A stretch of DNA of 64,000 nt. Origin: Sphingomonadales bacterium (lineage in GTDB: Bacteria; Pseudomonadota; Alphaproteobacteria; Sphingomonadales; Sphingomonadaceae). The translations under genes were made by a program, and so were the position numbers. Where the stretch lies: contig JAIXUQ010000008.1 of NCBI GenBank assembly GCA_027483465.1, positions 62,001 through 126,000 on the forward strand, read 5' to 3'. Below, in pieces: positions 31,944 through 42,287 of the stretch (positions are counted from its first letter, which is position 1; each line of letters starts with the position of its first letter). The notes below the pieces were generated by a model that saw nothing but the letters and a program-made list of their open reading frames with translations, searched no databases and was not told the DNA's origin.

Positions 31944-33202
31944 GGCAGCAGCCGGTCAACCATTGGCTGTGTGATCAGGCAAATGCCCTTTTCGGTGCGC
32001 CTGAAACGCTTGGCGTCGAGCACGGGGTCCTCGCCCACCACCAGGCCCGGCGGGATTTTTACCCCCCGGTCCAGCACCACCTTCTTCAGCCGGGCTCCAC
32101 GGCCGATATCGCACCACGGCAGGATCACCGATTCCTCCACGCGCGACCAACTGCGTGCCAGCACGCTGGTGAACAACAGGCTGCGGTTCACATGGGCGCC
32201 TGAAATGATGCAATTGCCCGAAACCAGGCTGGACACGGCCTCGCCGCGCCGCCCGTCTTCATCATGAACGAACTTGGCGGGCGGCACCATTTCGGCATGG
32301 CTCCAGATCGGCCAGTTGCGATCATACAGATCCAGCTGGGGGATGGTGTGGGTCAGGTCGATATTGGCCTCCCAATAGGCATCCACCGTGCCGACATCGC
32401 GCCAATAGACACCACTTTCGTCCTTGCCGCGCACACAGCTTTCCGAAAACCGGTGCGCCACGGCCTTGCCGTGCTTGACGAGGTAGGGGATGATGTCCTT
32501 GCCGAAATCCCGGCTGCTGTCTGGATCGGCTGCATCGCGTTCCAGCTGTTCAAACAGGAACCGGGTGGTGAAGACGTAAATACCCATCGACGCCAACGAC
32601 ACATCCGGTTTGCCCGGCATCGCGGGCGGATCGGCGGGCTTCTCGACAAATTCGACGATGCGGTCACTGGCGTCCACCGCCATCACGCCAAAGCCCTTGG
32701 CCTCGGCGCGTGGCACTTCCATGCAGCCAACGGTCACATCCGCGCCCTGGTTCACGTGCTGCTGGAGCATCAGCTCGTAATCCATCTTGTAGATATGATC
32801 GCCGGCCAGGATCACCAGATATTCGGGGCCATTGGCGGCAATGATATCAATATTCTGGTAAACCGCATCGGCGGTGCCTTCATACCATTGGGTTTCCGAA
32901 ACGCGCTGCGAGGCCGGCAGGATGTCGAAACTCTCGTTGCGTTCCGGCCGCAAGAAGTTCCAGCCCATCTGCAGATGGCGGATCAGCGAATGGGCCTTGT
33001 ATTGCGTGGCGACGCCAATGCGCCGGATGCCGGAATTGATCGCATTGGACAGGGCAAAATCAATGATGCGGGTCTTGCCGCCGAAATAGACAGCCGGCTT
33101 GGCGCGTCGGTCGGTCAACTCCATCAGCCGGCTGCCGCGCCCGCCAGCCAGCACATAGGCCATGGCATCACGCGCCAGCGGCGCCTGTCGTTTCTGTGTC
33201 AT
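31940..33202 (-). CDS. glgC: Glucose-1-phosphate adenylyltransferase (ADP-glucose pyrophosphorylase)
   Basis: Makes ADP-glucose, the regulated step of bacterial glycogen synthesis. 420 residues. N-terminal nucleotidyltransferase signature [20 protein letters not shown], then [20 protein letters not shown], the glucose-1-P loop [34 protein letters not shown] and a C-terminal left-handed beta-helix ([17 protein letters not shown]). The ATG at 33202 has a strong GGGAGG ribosome site that lies inside the 3' end of glgB, with a 35-base overlap. An upstream in-frame start at 33247 is less likely. Confidence 0.97.
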
Positions 33203-35399
33203 CCCCTTGCCTCCCCAAGCCAGAGCCTTTGGCCCCATTCCCACCATAGATGAACATCAGAGTCGACAGCGGCGGCAGCACCACCATTGCCGCACCATCA
33301 ATCGCCTCGATCCGGCCCAGATTGCCCTGGCCGCTGCCGCCATAGCTGGCGGCATCGCTGTTGACGATTTCGCGCCACACCCCATCGTGGGGCAGCGGCA
33401 GGCGGTAATGGCCATGTGCCATGGGTGTCATGTTGCACACCACCGCCACCGGCGGATGGCCGGGGCATTTGCGCAGCCAGGCAAAGACCGAAGCCTGCCG
33501 ATCATCCACCACCAGCCATTCAAAGCCTTCGGGTTCGCAATCGCGGCCGTGCAGGGCAGGGGTGTCGCGATAGACATGGTTGAGATCGCGTACCAACTGC
33601 CGAATGCCGGCATGGGCCGGTGCCGCCAGCAAGTCCCAATCCAGCGCCCGCGCCTCGCTCCATTCGCCGCGCTGGGCAAATTCCTGGCCCATGAACAGCA
33701 GCTTCTTGCCGGGATAGCCCCACATCAGGCCATAGTAGGCGCGCAGATTGGCAAATTTCTGCGCATCATCCCCGCTCATCTTGGTGAGCAATGTGCCCTT
33801 GCCATGCACCACCTCGTCATGGCTCAAGGGCAGGATGAAGTTTTCCGCAAAGGCATACATCAAGCCAAAGGTGATCTCATCATGATGATGCCGCCGATGG
33901 ATGGGATCGCGCGCCATGTACGTCAGCGTGTCGTGCATGAAGCCCATGTTCCATTTGAATCCAAAGCCCAGGCTGGCCCGGTTTTCGTCATGGGCTGGCT
34001 GGGTCACGCCCGGCCATGCGGTTGATTCCTCGGCAATACTCAATATGCCCGGGTGCCGGGCATGCAGCACCCGGTTCAGGCTGCGCAGGAAGTCCACCGC
34101 TTCCCAATTCTCGCGCCCGCCCTGGGCATTGGGGATCCACTGGCCAGCCGCCCGGCTGTAATCGCGATAAAGCATCGAGGCGACGGCATCGACCCTGATG
34201 CCGTCGACATGATATTTTTCCGCCCAGAACAGTGCGTTGTTGAGCAGAAAGGCCGCCACCTCGCGCCGTCCGAAATTGTAGATGGCCGTGTTCCAATCGG
34301 GGTGGAAGCCCAGCCGCGGGTCTTCGTGCTCATACAGCGCGGTGCCATCAAACCGGGCCAGACCATGGGCGTCCACTGGAAAATGCGCCGGCACCCAATC
34401 AATCAGCACGCCGATGCCGGCCCGGTGGGCACCATCGACAAAGCGGGCAAAGCCGGCTGGATCGCCAAAGCGGGCCGACGGCGCATACAGGCCCGTGGTC
34501 TGATAGCCCCATGACGGATCATAGGGATGCTCGCTCACCGGCAGGAATTCGATGTGGGTGAAACCCATGTCGATCGCATAGGGGATCAGCCGTTCGGCCA
34601 TCGCATCCCAGGTGAGGAACCAATCCTGATCGTCGCGCTGCCATGAGCCGGGGTGCACTTCATAGATGGCGATCGGCGCGCGCCGCGGATCAAGCGACTG
34701 CCAATGCGCCCGGTGGGCCTCGTCGCCCCAGTCAGGCTTGCCGGGCACGGCCACCAGCGATGCCGTGTTCGGCCGCAATTCCGCTGCAAAGGCGAAGGGA
34801 TCGGCCTTGAGCGGCAGTTGCTGGCCATCTGGCCCGACAATCAGGAACTTGTAGGCCGCCCCGATCCCCACACCGGGCATGAAGATTTCCCAGATGCCGG
34901 TATCAGCCCGGCGCCGCATCACATGGCGGCGCTGGTCCCAGCCGTTGAAATCGCCCACCAGCGCCACGCGGGCAGCATTTGGTGCCCACACGGCAAAATG
35001 CACGCCCGACGCGCCTTCGTGATCGATGGCATGGGCCCCCAACCGATCAAACAGCCTGAGATGGGTGCCCTCGGCGGCGAGATAATCATCGATCGGCCCC
35101 AGCACCGGGCCAAACGAGTAAGGATCAGTCACCCACCATTCGGCACCATTGCCCCGGCACCGATACTTGAGCGGTCGCGGCCGGCCGCGGACATGACCTT
35201 CGAACAGCCCGCGATCATCCACCCGTGCCAATGGCCCCAACGCGCCGCCGCCCAGGGTGCACACGTTCACCGTTTCGGCGCCCGGCAGGATGGCCCGCAC
35301 GAAACAGCCGTCTGGCCCGGCATGCGGCCCCAGCAGCGCGAAGGGATCGGCATGTGTGCCATCCAGCAGGGCCGCCAGGGCTGAGCGCGGTGGCTTCAT
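33168..35399 (-). CDS. glgB: 1,4-alpha-glucan branching enzyme
   Basis: Introduces alpha-1,6 branches. 743 residues: an N1 module ([15 protein letters not shown]), CBM48 ([20 protein letters not shown]), and a GH13 barrel with [25 protein letters not shown] (nucleophile Asp), [13 protein letters not shown] (acid Glu) and [13 protein letters not shown]. The C-terminal domain ends STLMFIYGG plus a 20-residue variable tail that overlaps the start of glgC. Start ATG overlaps the glgP stop (ATGA). Confidence 0.98.
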   Translation of the reverse strand: MKPPRSALAALLDGTHADPFALLGPHAGPDGCFVRAILPGAETVNVCTLGGGALGPLARVDDRGLFEGHVRGRPRPLKYRCRGNGAEWWVTDPYSFGPVLGPIDDYLAAEGTHLRLFDRLGAHAIDHEGASGVHFAVWAPNAARVALVGDFNGWDQRRHVMRRRADTGIWEIFMPGVGIGAAYKFLIVGPDGQQLPLKADPFAFAAELRPNTASLVAVPGKPDWGDEAHRAHWQSLDPRRAPIAIYEVHPGSWQRDDQDWFLTWDAMAERLIPYAIDMGFTHIEFLPVSEHPYDPSWGYQTTGLYAPSARFGDPAGFARFVDGAHRAGIGVLIDWVPAHFPVDAHGLARFDGTALYEHEDPRLGFHPDWNTAIYNFGRREVAAFLLNNALFWAEKYHVDGIRVDAVASMLYRDYSRAAGQWIPNAQGGRENWEAVDFLRSLNRVLHARHPGILSIAEESTAWPGVTQPAHDENRASLGFGFKWNMGFMHDTLTYMARDPIHRRHHHDEITFGLMYAFAENFILPLSHDEVVHGKGTLLTKMSGDDAQKFANLRAYYGLMWGYPGKKLLFMGQEFAQRGEWSEARALDWDLLAAPAHAGIRQLVRDLNHVYRDTPALHGRDCEPEGFEWLVVDDRQASVFAWLRKCPGHPPVAVVCNMTPMAHGHYRLPLPHDGVWREIVNSDAASYGGSGQGNLGRIEAIDGAAMVVLPPLSTLMFIYGGNGAKGSGLGRQGDDTETTGAAGA

Positions 35400-37810
35400 C
35401 GCACGCGCCAGATGCCGTGGGCATATTCGCTGATGGTGCGATCAGAAGAGAACCACCCGACCCGGGCGATATTGTGGATGGCGGCCTGGCGCCAGCCGGC
35501 CTGATCCTGCCAGCGGGCATCCACCTGGCGCTGGGCGGCCGCATAGGCATCGAAATCGGCCGCACACATGAACCAATCCCCATGATAGAGCCCGCCCATC
35601 AGGCCGGCGTAGCGGCCCGGATCATCCGGCGAGAACACGCCCGAGGCAATGGCCTCAACCGCCTGGCGCAGTTCGCGTGAATGTTCGATCACGGCGCGCG
35701 GGTCATAACCATCGCGGCGGCGGGCTGCGACCTCGTCGGCCGTCAGGCCGAAGATCACGATATTCTCGGCGCCAACCCGTTCCATGATCTCGATATTGGC
35801 GCCGTCCAGCGTGCCGATGGTGAGTGCGCCGTTCATGGCAAACTTCATGTTGCCGGTGCCCGATGCCTCCATGCCCGCGGTGGAAATCTGTTCCGAAAGA
35901 TCGGCGGCTGGAATGATGCGTTCGGCCAGGCTGACATTGTAATTGGGCACGAACACCACTTTCAGCAGGCCGCCGACCGAAGGATCGGAATTGATCCGCC
36001 GCGCCACATCATTGGCCAGTTTGATGACCAGCTTGGCATTGTGGTAGCTGGAAGCCGCCTTGCCGCCGAAGATCTTCACGCGCGGCACCCAATCGCGTTC
36101 CGGATGGCTGCGCACCTGATCGTAAAGCGCCACCGTCTCCAGGATGTTCAGCAATTGCCGCTTGTATTCGTGGATGCGCTTGATCTGAACGTCGAACAGG
36201 GCATCCGGATCAAGCCAGATGCCGGTCAATTTTTTCAGGTGGTTGGCCAGTGCCACCTTGTTGCTGCGCTTCACTTCGGCCACGCGTTCCTGAAAGGCGG
36301 CGTCACCGGCAAAGCCATCGAGCGCCGAAATGGCCTCGGCATCGTCAAGGAAGCCATCGCCGATGGCATCACGCACCAGCGCGGTCAGGCCCGGGTTGCA
36401 CTGCTGCAGCCAGCGCCGTGGGGTGACACCGTTGGTCTTGTTGTTGATCCGGTCGGGATAGAGGCGGTGAAGATCGGAGAACACCGTGCTCTTCATCAGT
36501 TCGGTGTGCAGCGCCGCCACGCCATTGACACTATGGGCGCCGGCAAAGGCCAGATTGGCCATGCGCACCCGGCGTTCGCCGCCCTCGTCGATCAGGCTGA
36601 TGGCGGCGATGGCGCCATTGTCCATGCCGGCGCGGCCGGCTTCACGCAGCAACCGGCTGTTGATGGCATAAACGATCTGCATGTGGCGCGGCAGCAGCCG
36701 TTCAAACAGCGGCAATGGCCAGGATTCCAGCGCCTCGGGCAGCAAAGTGTGGTTGGTATAGGCGATGGTGCCGCGGGTGATGCCCCAGGCTTCATCAAAT
36801 TCCAGCCCGTGCACATCCACCAGCAGGCGCATCAATTCGGCCACGGCCACCGCCGGATGCGTATCGTTCAACTGGATCGCGGCATGGTCGGGCAGGCTGC
36901 GCACATCGCCGTGGGCCTGGGTGTGGCGGCGCAAAATGTCCTGAATCGACGCGGCGGTGAAGAAATACTCCTGGCGCAGGCGCAATTCCTGGCCGGCCGG
37001 GCTGGAATCAGCGGGATACAGCACCCGCACCAGCGCATCGGCGCGCACCTGACCGGCCAGCGCGCCGGCATGATCACCGGCGTTGAAGGCATCGAGGCGG
37101 ATCGGATCGAGTGCATGGGCGGTCCACAGCCGCAGGGTGTTCACCCGCTTGCCGCGCCACCCCACCACCGGCGTGTCCACGGCGCTGGCTTCCACCATTT
37201 CGGCCGGCTGCCACACCACGCCATCGCCCTTGCTCACCACCTCCCCGCCGTAACCGATGCGATAGGCGCTCTCGCGGCGGTCAAACTCCCACGGGTTGCC
37301 GTGGCTCAGCCAGGTTTCGGGCAATTCCATCTGCCAGCCATCGGCAATATGCTGGCGGAACATGCCGTTCACATAGCGGATGCCATAGCCATAGGCCGGG
37401 ATGTCGAGGCTTGCGAGGCTTTCCATGAAGCAGGCGGCGAGCCTGCCCAGCCCGCCGTTGCCCAGCGCGGCGTCCGGTTCCAGTTCCTCCAATGCCGCCA
37501 GATCAAGGCCGTGGCTGCGCAACGCCTCGACAACGCCATGGGTCAGCCCCAGATTGGCCAGCGCATCGCGCAGCAGCCGGCCGATCAGGAATTCAAGGCT
37601 GAGATAATAGACCCGCTTGCTGCCATTGGCATAGGCCCGCCTGGTCGATTCAATCCAGCGGTCGATGATGTCGTCGCGCACCGTCAGCACGGTGGCGGCA
37701 TACCAGTCGTGCGGCTTGGCGGCCTGTTCGTCCTTGCCGATCCGGTGCCGTAGCACATCGATGATCCTGTCCATCATCGCGGCGGACTCTGTGTGAGAAA
37801 TTGCAGCCAA
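35396..37810 (-). CDS. glgP: Glycogen phosphorylase
   Basis: Releases glucose-1-P from glycogen ends. 804 residues. Landmarks: RVYYLSLEFLIGRLL, the active-site EPDAALGNGGLGRLAACF, QLNDTHPAVAVAELMR, NKTNGVTPRRWL, KRIHEYKRQLLN and the pyridoxal-phosphate lysine in EASGTGNMKFAMNGA. First gene of the glycogen operon. The start is a TTG at 37810 preceded by GGAAAGAAAG; an ATG 11 codons in (37777) is the alternative. No phosphorylatable N-terminal extension is seen, so covalent control as in animals is unlikely. Confidence 0.97.
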   Translation of the reverse strand: MAAISHTESAAMMDRIIDVLRHRIGKDEQAAKPHDWYAATVLTVRDDIIDRWIESTRRAYANGSKRVYYLSLEFLIGRLLRDALANLGLTHGVVEALRSHGLDLAALEELEPDAALGNGGLGRLAACFMESLASLDIPAYGYGIRYVNGMFRQHIADGWQMELPETWLSHGNPWEFDRRESAYRIGYGGEVVSKGDGVVWQPAEMVEASAVDTPVVGWRGKRVNTLRLWTAHALDPIRLDAFNAGDHAGALAGQVRADALVRVLYPADSSPAGQELRLRQEYFFTAASIQDILRRHTQAHGDVRSLPDHAAIQLNDTHPAVAVAELMRLLVDVHGLEFDEAWGITRGTIAYTNHTLLPEALESWPLPLFERLLPRHMQIVYAINSRLLREAGRAGMDNGAIAAISLIDEGGERRVRMANLAFAGAHSVNGVAALHTELMKSTVFSDLHRLYPDRINNKTNGVTPRRWLQQCNPGLTALVRDAIGDGFLDDAEAISALDGFAGDAAFQERVAEVKRSNKVALANHLKKLTGIWLDPDALFDVQIKRIHEYKRQLLNILETVALYDQVRSHPERDWVPRVKIFGGKAASSYHNAKLVIKLANDVARRINSDPSVGGLLKVVFVPNYNVSLAERIIPAADLSEQISTAGMEASGTGNMKFAMNGALTIGTLDGANIEIMERVGAENIVIFGLTADEVAARRRDGYDPRAVIEHSRELRQAVEAIASGVFSPDDPGRYAGLMGGLYHGDWFMCAADFDAYAAAQRQVDARWQDQAGWRQAAIHNIARVGWFSSDRTISEYAHGIWRVR

Positions 37811-37864
37811 GCGTCTTTCTTTCCATCATAATTTTTCGGATGGCACCAGCATCCGGGGCGCCGC

Positions 37865-37894
37865 AAACTAGGCCAGATGGCAGGTCTGGGGCAA
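37865..37894 (-). promoter_or_regulatory. Possible promoter of the glycogen operon
   Basis: Minus-strand TTGCCC (37889-37894), an 18-base spacer and TAGTTT (37865-37870) lie about 55 bases before the glgP start, in the 150-base gap between the hydrolase gene and glgP. The match to sigma-70 consensus is modest. Confidence 0.25.
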
Positions 37895-37960
37895 TCGAAA
37901 TTGAGAGGGGCCAACCGGGCCGTATAACGTCTTGACGGCGGCCTGCTTGCCACCTGCGCG

Positions 37961-39712
37961 TCAATAACGCCAGCTGGTCAGGTCGGCCCCCTTGGGTGCG
38001 GCGGCTTCGATGCGCTTCAGGATCTTGTCCACATACATGGTGTGATAGCGCAGGCGGCTGATCTTGTTGGGCTGGTTGGGGTCTCCGTTCCAGCAATGCT
38101 CGGCCCGGTCGCCATAGGCGATCTCGCCCAGGAACGGCGGATCGGCGCTCTTCAGGAAGTCCTCGGCCAGATAGACGGCGTTGTTGAGGTAGTAATTGTC
38201 CATGTCCCCCACATAGAGGAAGACCTTTTCGCGGATTTTCGGCCCCAATATTTTCCAATCGCGCCGCATGATGTGGACAAGATCGAAATTCTCCCGCCAA
38301 TAGGCCGCCACCTTGGGATCGATCTCGCCGGTGCGTTTGTCAAAGATGCGCTGCGGATAGCCATCGGGCCCCTGCGGGGAATAGACCGCTTCCCAAATGT
38401 CCCACTGCTGCCCTGAACGGGACTTGTCGCCCAGCACCAGTTCCAGCCGCTGTTCCTGCTCCACCGTGTAATCGACATGGCCCAGATAATTGCGGTGCGC
38501 CGGGCGCGGCACCCGGCCAAAGGGGCCGATGCGCCAGAAAGCATTCTTGTCGGCATAGAGGTTGATGTTGGTATATTGGCGGAAATCAATGGGATCGGGG
38601 CAGGCGGCAAAGGCGCCGTTGAACGCGTCGGGATAAAACATCTGCACCGCCAGCGCCTCCCAGCCACCGGTGGAGCCGCCATAGGTGAAGCGCGCCCAGC
38701 CTTGGCCGAGCCCGCGGAATTTTGCCTCCAGCGCGGGCACGAATTCCTTCATGATCGCATCGCCATAGGGGCCAAGATTGGCCGAATTCACCGCATAGCT
38801 GTCGTCATAATAGGGATTGCTGTGGTCGATCTCGACGATCAGGAAGCGCGGGAAATTGTCGGACGTCCAACGCTTGTAGAAATCAAACGCCTCCTGTTGC
38901 TCGATGCGGTTGTAGCAGGGCTCGGCAAAGCGCGGCGCCGGCACGCATGGCGCCTTCAGATCAGGCGGCGTGGTGCGGAAACCGCCGAAATCGGCCGGGA
39001 AATGGCCATGGTTGATGATCAGCGGATAGCGCGCCTCCGGATGCTTGTCGAAATCCCTGGGCACCAGCACATGGCCGGTGATGTACATGTCGGTGCCCCA
39101 GAATTTTGACAATCGCTCCGACCTGATCCGGAAATGCCGGATATACTCGCTGTCCTTGGGCTGTTCCACCGGTGGGATCACCTTGGTCAGCGGGATGGTC
39201 ACGGCCACTTTGCTCTTGGGATCAAAGCGGATTTTCATCGGTTCCGACAGGAGATTGCCCGGCTCCTCGCGCCAGTTCTGCCCGGCGCCGCGCGCCGCCG
39301 GCAGCTTCACCCGGTGGCCGGTGGCCAGATCAAAGGTCTGATATCTGTGCAGCACGGCCTGCACCACATAGTCGCCGGCCGGCACCTCGCGCAGGTCCTC
39401 GGCCGGATAGCCCAGCACGCCGGTGCCGATGCGGGCGCTGCCACCAGGCTTGAGGCCTTCGACATTGATGCCAAGCACTTGCGGTGCATCCGGCCCCAGC
39501 TTGACCTGGAAGCGCGGCTCCTTCGACGCATCGGGCGTGATGATCAGGATCAAGCGGCCATCGGTGCTGGCGTCCACGGCGGCGGTGGGCATGGTCACCC
39601 GGAATTCGGTGGCGGCCGCAGGCGGGGCGCACAGAAGCGCTGCCGCGACCAGATGCTGTGCCGCCCAAGACATTGATTTCACCACGCTTGCTGCCCCCAT
39701 GCTGCCCGCCAT
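37961..39712 (-). CDS. Secreted esterase-like alpha/beta hydrolase
   Basis: 583 residues with an N-terminal signal region (AAQHLVAAALLCAPPAAA then TEFRV). An N-terminal beta-rich part precedes an alpha/beta-hydrolase domain with the nucleophile elbow YGGSTGGWEAL near residue 342 (Ser as nucleophile) and FPRFLIVEIDHSNPYYDDSYAV. The C-terminal His region (YGDRAEHCWNGDPN) may supply the catalytic histidine. Related to putative esterases of the esterase D/PHB depolymerase type; substrate unknown. Three in-frame ATGs (39712, 39700, 39673) could start it; 39700 or 39712 gives a basic residue before the hydrophobic core. It lies 150 bases upstream of glgP on the same strand. Confidence 0.75.
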   Translation of the reverse strand: MAGSMGAASVVKSMSWAAQHLVAAALLCAPPAAATEFRVTMPTAAVDASTDGRLILIITPDASKEPRFQVKLGPDAPQVLGINVEGLKPGGSARIGTGVLGYPAEDLREVPAGDYVVQAVLHRYQTFDLATGHRVKLPAARGAGQNWREEPGNLLSEPMKIRFDPKSKVAVTIPLTKVIPPVEQPKDSEYIRHFRIRSERLSKFWGTDMYITGHVLVPRDFDKHPEARYPLIINHGHFPADFGGFRTTPPDLKAPCVPAPRFAEPCYNRIEQQEAFDFYKRWTSDNFPRFLIVEIDHSNPYYDDSYAVNSANLGPYGDAIMKEFVPALEAKFRGLGQGWARFTYGGSTGGWEALAVQMFYPDAFNGAFAACPDPIDFRQYTNINLYADKNAFWRIGPFGRVPRPAHRNYLGHVDYTVEQEQRLELVLGDKSRSGQQWDIWEAVYSPQGPDGYPQRIFDKRTGEIDPKVAAYWRENFDLVHIMRRDWKILGPKIREKVFLYVGDMDNYYLNNAVYLAEDFLKSADPPFLGEIAYGDRAEHCWNGDPNQPNKISRLRYHTMYVDKILKRIEAAAPKGADLTSWRY

Positions 39713-39858
39713 CGGCCTGACGTTACAGGATGCCGCCCAAGCGTCAACCGCGGCGGCCAGCCGTCGGCTGCGTCGGCCCGTCGCGCGGTTTGCGTGCGCG
39801 CCGGCCTTCGGTTAAAGGCGGCGCCACATCCCCACCACCCAGTTTCCGGAGCCGTGCC

Positions 39859-41538
39859 GTGGCCTATCAATATGCGTTCGTGATGAAGGGTCTTTCCAAG
39901 ACCTATCCCGGCGCCCAGAAGCCCTGTTTCCGCGATATCACCCTGTCGTTCCTGCCCGGCGCCAAGATCGCGATCATTGGCCCGAACGGCGCCGGCAAAT
40001 CGACGCTGATGAAGGTGATGGCCGGAATTGACAAGGATTATCAAGGCGAAGCCTGGGCGGCCGAAGGCGTGCGGGTCGGCTATCTGCCGCAGGAACCGCA
40101 GCTCGATCCCAACAAAACCGTGAAGCAGAACGTGATGGACGGGGTGCGCGGCGTGGCGGACCTGGTGGACCGGTTCAACGCCATTTCGGCCGAAATGGCC
40201 GATCCGCAGGACAACACCGATTTCGATGCGCTGATGGCCGAAATGGGCGATCTGCAGGAGAAGATCGACGCTGTTGACGGCTGGACGCTGGACAACCAGC
40301 TGGAAATCGCCATGGACGCGCTGCGCTGCCCGCCGGGGGACTGGTCGGTCACCAGCCTGTCGGGCGGGGAGCGCCGGCGCGTGGCCCTGTGCAAGCTGCT
40401 GCTGGAAAAGCCGGAAATCCTGCTGCTCGACGAACCGACCAACCACCTCGATGCCGAGAGCGTGGCCTGGCTGGAAAACCATCTGCAGGAATATAAGGGG
40501 ATGGTGATCCTGGTTACCCACGATCGCTATTTCCTTGATAATGTGGTGAAATGGGTGCTGGAACTGGATCGCGGCCGCGCCATTCCGTTCGAAGGCAATT
40601 ATTCCGACTGGCTGGAAGCCAAACAGAAGCGCCTGGCCCAGGAAGAGCGCGAGGACGCCAGCCGTGAGAAGGCCATCAAGCAGGAACTGGAATGGATCCG
40701 GGCCTCCCCCAAGGCGCGCCAGACCAAGAGCAAGGCCCGCATCAAGGCCTTTGACGAACTGGTGGAAAAACAAGCCAACCGCCGCCTTGGCGAAGCCCAG
40801 ATCCTGATCCAGATCCCCGAGCGGCTGGGCAACCGGGTGATCGAGGCGAAGAATCTCACCAAGGCCTATGGCGACAAATTGTTGTTTGAAAACCTCAGCT
40901 TCAGCTTGCCGCCGGGCGGGATCGTCGGGGTCATCGGCCCCAACGGCGCCGGCAAGTCCACGCTGTTCCGCATCATCACCGGGCAGGAAGTGCCCGACAG
41001 CGGCGAGATCAGCATCGGCGAGACGGTGAAGTTGGCCTATGTCGATCAGAGCCGCGATGCGCTGCGGGCGGATGCGACGGTGTGGGAGGAAATCTCCCAG
41101 GGCAATGACAAATTCTATTTCGGCAAGAACGAGGTGCTCACCCGCGCCTATGTCGGGGCCTTCAATTTCAAGGGGGTAGACCAGCAGAAGAAGGTCGGCC
41201 TCCTGTCAGGCGGGGAGCGCAACCGCGTCCACATGGCCAAGATGCTGGTGCAGGGCGGCAATGTGCTGCTGCTCGACGAACCGACCAACGATCTCGATGT
41301 GGAAACCCTGCGCGCGCTGGAGGAAGCCCTTGAAAGCTTTGCCGGGTGCGCCGTGGTGATCAGCCACGACCGCTTCTTCCTCGATCGCCTGGCCACCCAT
41401 ATCCTGGCGTTCGAAGGCGACAGCCATGTCGAATGGTTCGAGGGAAATTTCGAGATGTATGAAGAGGATAAGCGCCGCCGGCTGGGTGATGCCGCCGACC
41501 GGCCGCACGCGCTGACCTACAAGAAACTGACCCGCTGA
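39859..41538 (+). CDS. ettA: Energy-dependent translational throttle protein
   Basis: ABC-F ATPase that binds the ribosomal E site and gates the first peptide bond according to ATP/ADP ratio. 559 residues, close to the E. coli length. Two ABC cassettes: Walker A GPNGAGKST near residues 38 and 360; signatures SLSGGERRRVAL and LLSGGERNRVHM; Walker B LLLDEPTNHLD and LLLDEPTNDLD. The arm and the basic linker (RQTKSKARIKAFDEL) are present. The GTG start has CGGAG seven bases upstream; a longer frame from 39730 has no family similarity. Confidence 0.97.
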   Translation: MAYQYAFVMKGLSKTYPGAQKPCFRDITLSFLPGAKIAIIGPNGAGKSTLMKVMAGIDKDYQGEAWAAEGVRVGYLPQEPQLDPNKTVKQNVMDGVRGVADLVDRFNAISAEMADPQDNTDFDALMAEMGDLQEKIDAVDGWTLDNQLEIAMDALRCPPGDWSVTSLSGGERRRVALCKLLLEKPEILLLDEPTNHLDAESVAWLENHLQEYKGMVILVTHDRYFLDNVVKWVLELDRGRAIPFEGNYSDWLEAKQKRLAQEEREDASREKAIKQELEWIRASPKARQTKSKARIKAFDELVEKQANRRLGEAQILIQIPERLGNRVIEAKNLTKAYGDKLLFENLSFSLPPGGIVGVIGPNGAGKSTLFRIITGQEVPDSGEISIGETVKLAYVDQSRDALRADATVWEEISQGNDKFYFGKNEVLTRAYVGAFNFKGVDQQKKVGLLSGGERNRVHMAKMLVQGGNVLLLDEPTNDLDVETLRALEEALESFAGCAVVISHDRFFLDRLATHILAFEGDSHVEWFEGNFEMYEEDKRRRLGDAADRPHALTYKKLTR

Positions 41539-41565
41539 GGGTGCGCTGAGGGGGCGCTGGCGCCG

Positions 41566-42159
41566 TCAGGGCGCCAGCCATTGCCCGGCCCAGCCATCCG
41601 CCTGCCGGAACAGCGCCCGGCGGTGGCCGCTGTTGGCCAGGTGCAGCCAGTCGATGCTGTCCACCGCCAGCCAGACGGTGGCGAAATTGGGCCGGGCCGG
41701 GCCGATCTGCTCGGCGGTCGGCTGTTGCCCCTCGATCCAGGCAGGCAGGCCGCTGCCGGGGCCGGGCAGCGGCGATCCTGGTGCATTTTCAGCAAGATAG
41801 CAGCGCCGGGCAAACAAGGTGGAGGCGGCCCAGATGCCGTCCACCGTCTCCCCATCCATTGCCACCCGGCCGGTGCCGCAAATCCGCAACTGCACCTGTT
41901 CGCCCGGGTGATAGCCCAATATCGTCAAGGGCTTGCCGTCGATCTGCGCCACCTTGGGGCTGCGCGCATCGGTGTGGAACCGCAATGTCGCTGCCACCGG
42001 ATCGGCCTTCCGCAGCACCATCACCCGCGCCTGCGGCCGGCCATCGCCGTCCACGCTGGCCACCACCGGCGTGTGCAGCGGGCTCTTGCGGTCAGCCCCG
42101 CCGCGCACCAGCAATTGCCAGGCCCCGGCCAGCACGCTCGCCAGATCATCGCGGTCCAT
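41566..42159 (-). CDS. Pyridoxamine 5'-phosphate oxidase-family flavin-binding protein
   Basis: 197-residue split-barrel protein. TPVVASVDGDGRPQARVMVLR and LRFHTDARSPKVAQI match the FMN-binding half of the PNPOx family, and the C terminus reads VWLAVDSIDWLHLANSGHRRALF. It lacks the full pyridoxine-site set of PdxH, so it is probably not the vitamin B6 enzyme; the group includes FMN-binding proteins of unknown substrate. Shine-Dalgarno AGGGGAT precedes the ATG. Convergent with ettA. Confidence 0.8.
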   Translation of the reverse strand: MDRDDLASVLAGAWQLLVRGGADRKSPLHTPVVASVDGDGRPQARVMVLRKADPVAATLRFHTDARSPKVAQIDGKPLTILGYHPGEQVQLRICGTGRVAMDGETVDGIWAASTLFARRCYLAENAPGSPLPGPGSGLPAWIEGQQPTAEQIGPARPNFATVWLAVDSIDWLHLANSGHRRALFRQADGWAGQWLAP

Positions 42160-42233
42160 GGCAAATCCCCTGAAAATGTGACGGCCAGGCAGCCATCGGT
42201 GGCCGTTTTGTGGCCCCCGGTGTCCGCAATCGG

Positions 42234-42269
42234 GGCGCGGGTGACGGCGCGGTGGGCGCGGGTGACGGC
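42234..42269. repeat. Two-copy direct repeat
   Basis: GGCGCGGGTGACGGC occurs at 42234-42248 and again at 42255-42269, period 21, in the gap between the DUF3857 gene and the flavin-binding protein gene. No function assigned. Confidence 0.6.
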
Positions 42270-42287
42270 TGGCGGGCCACCATCATG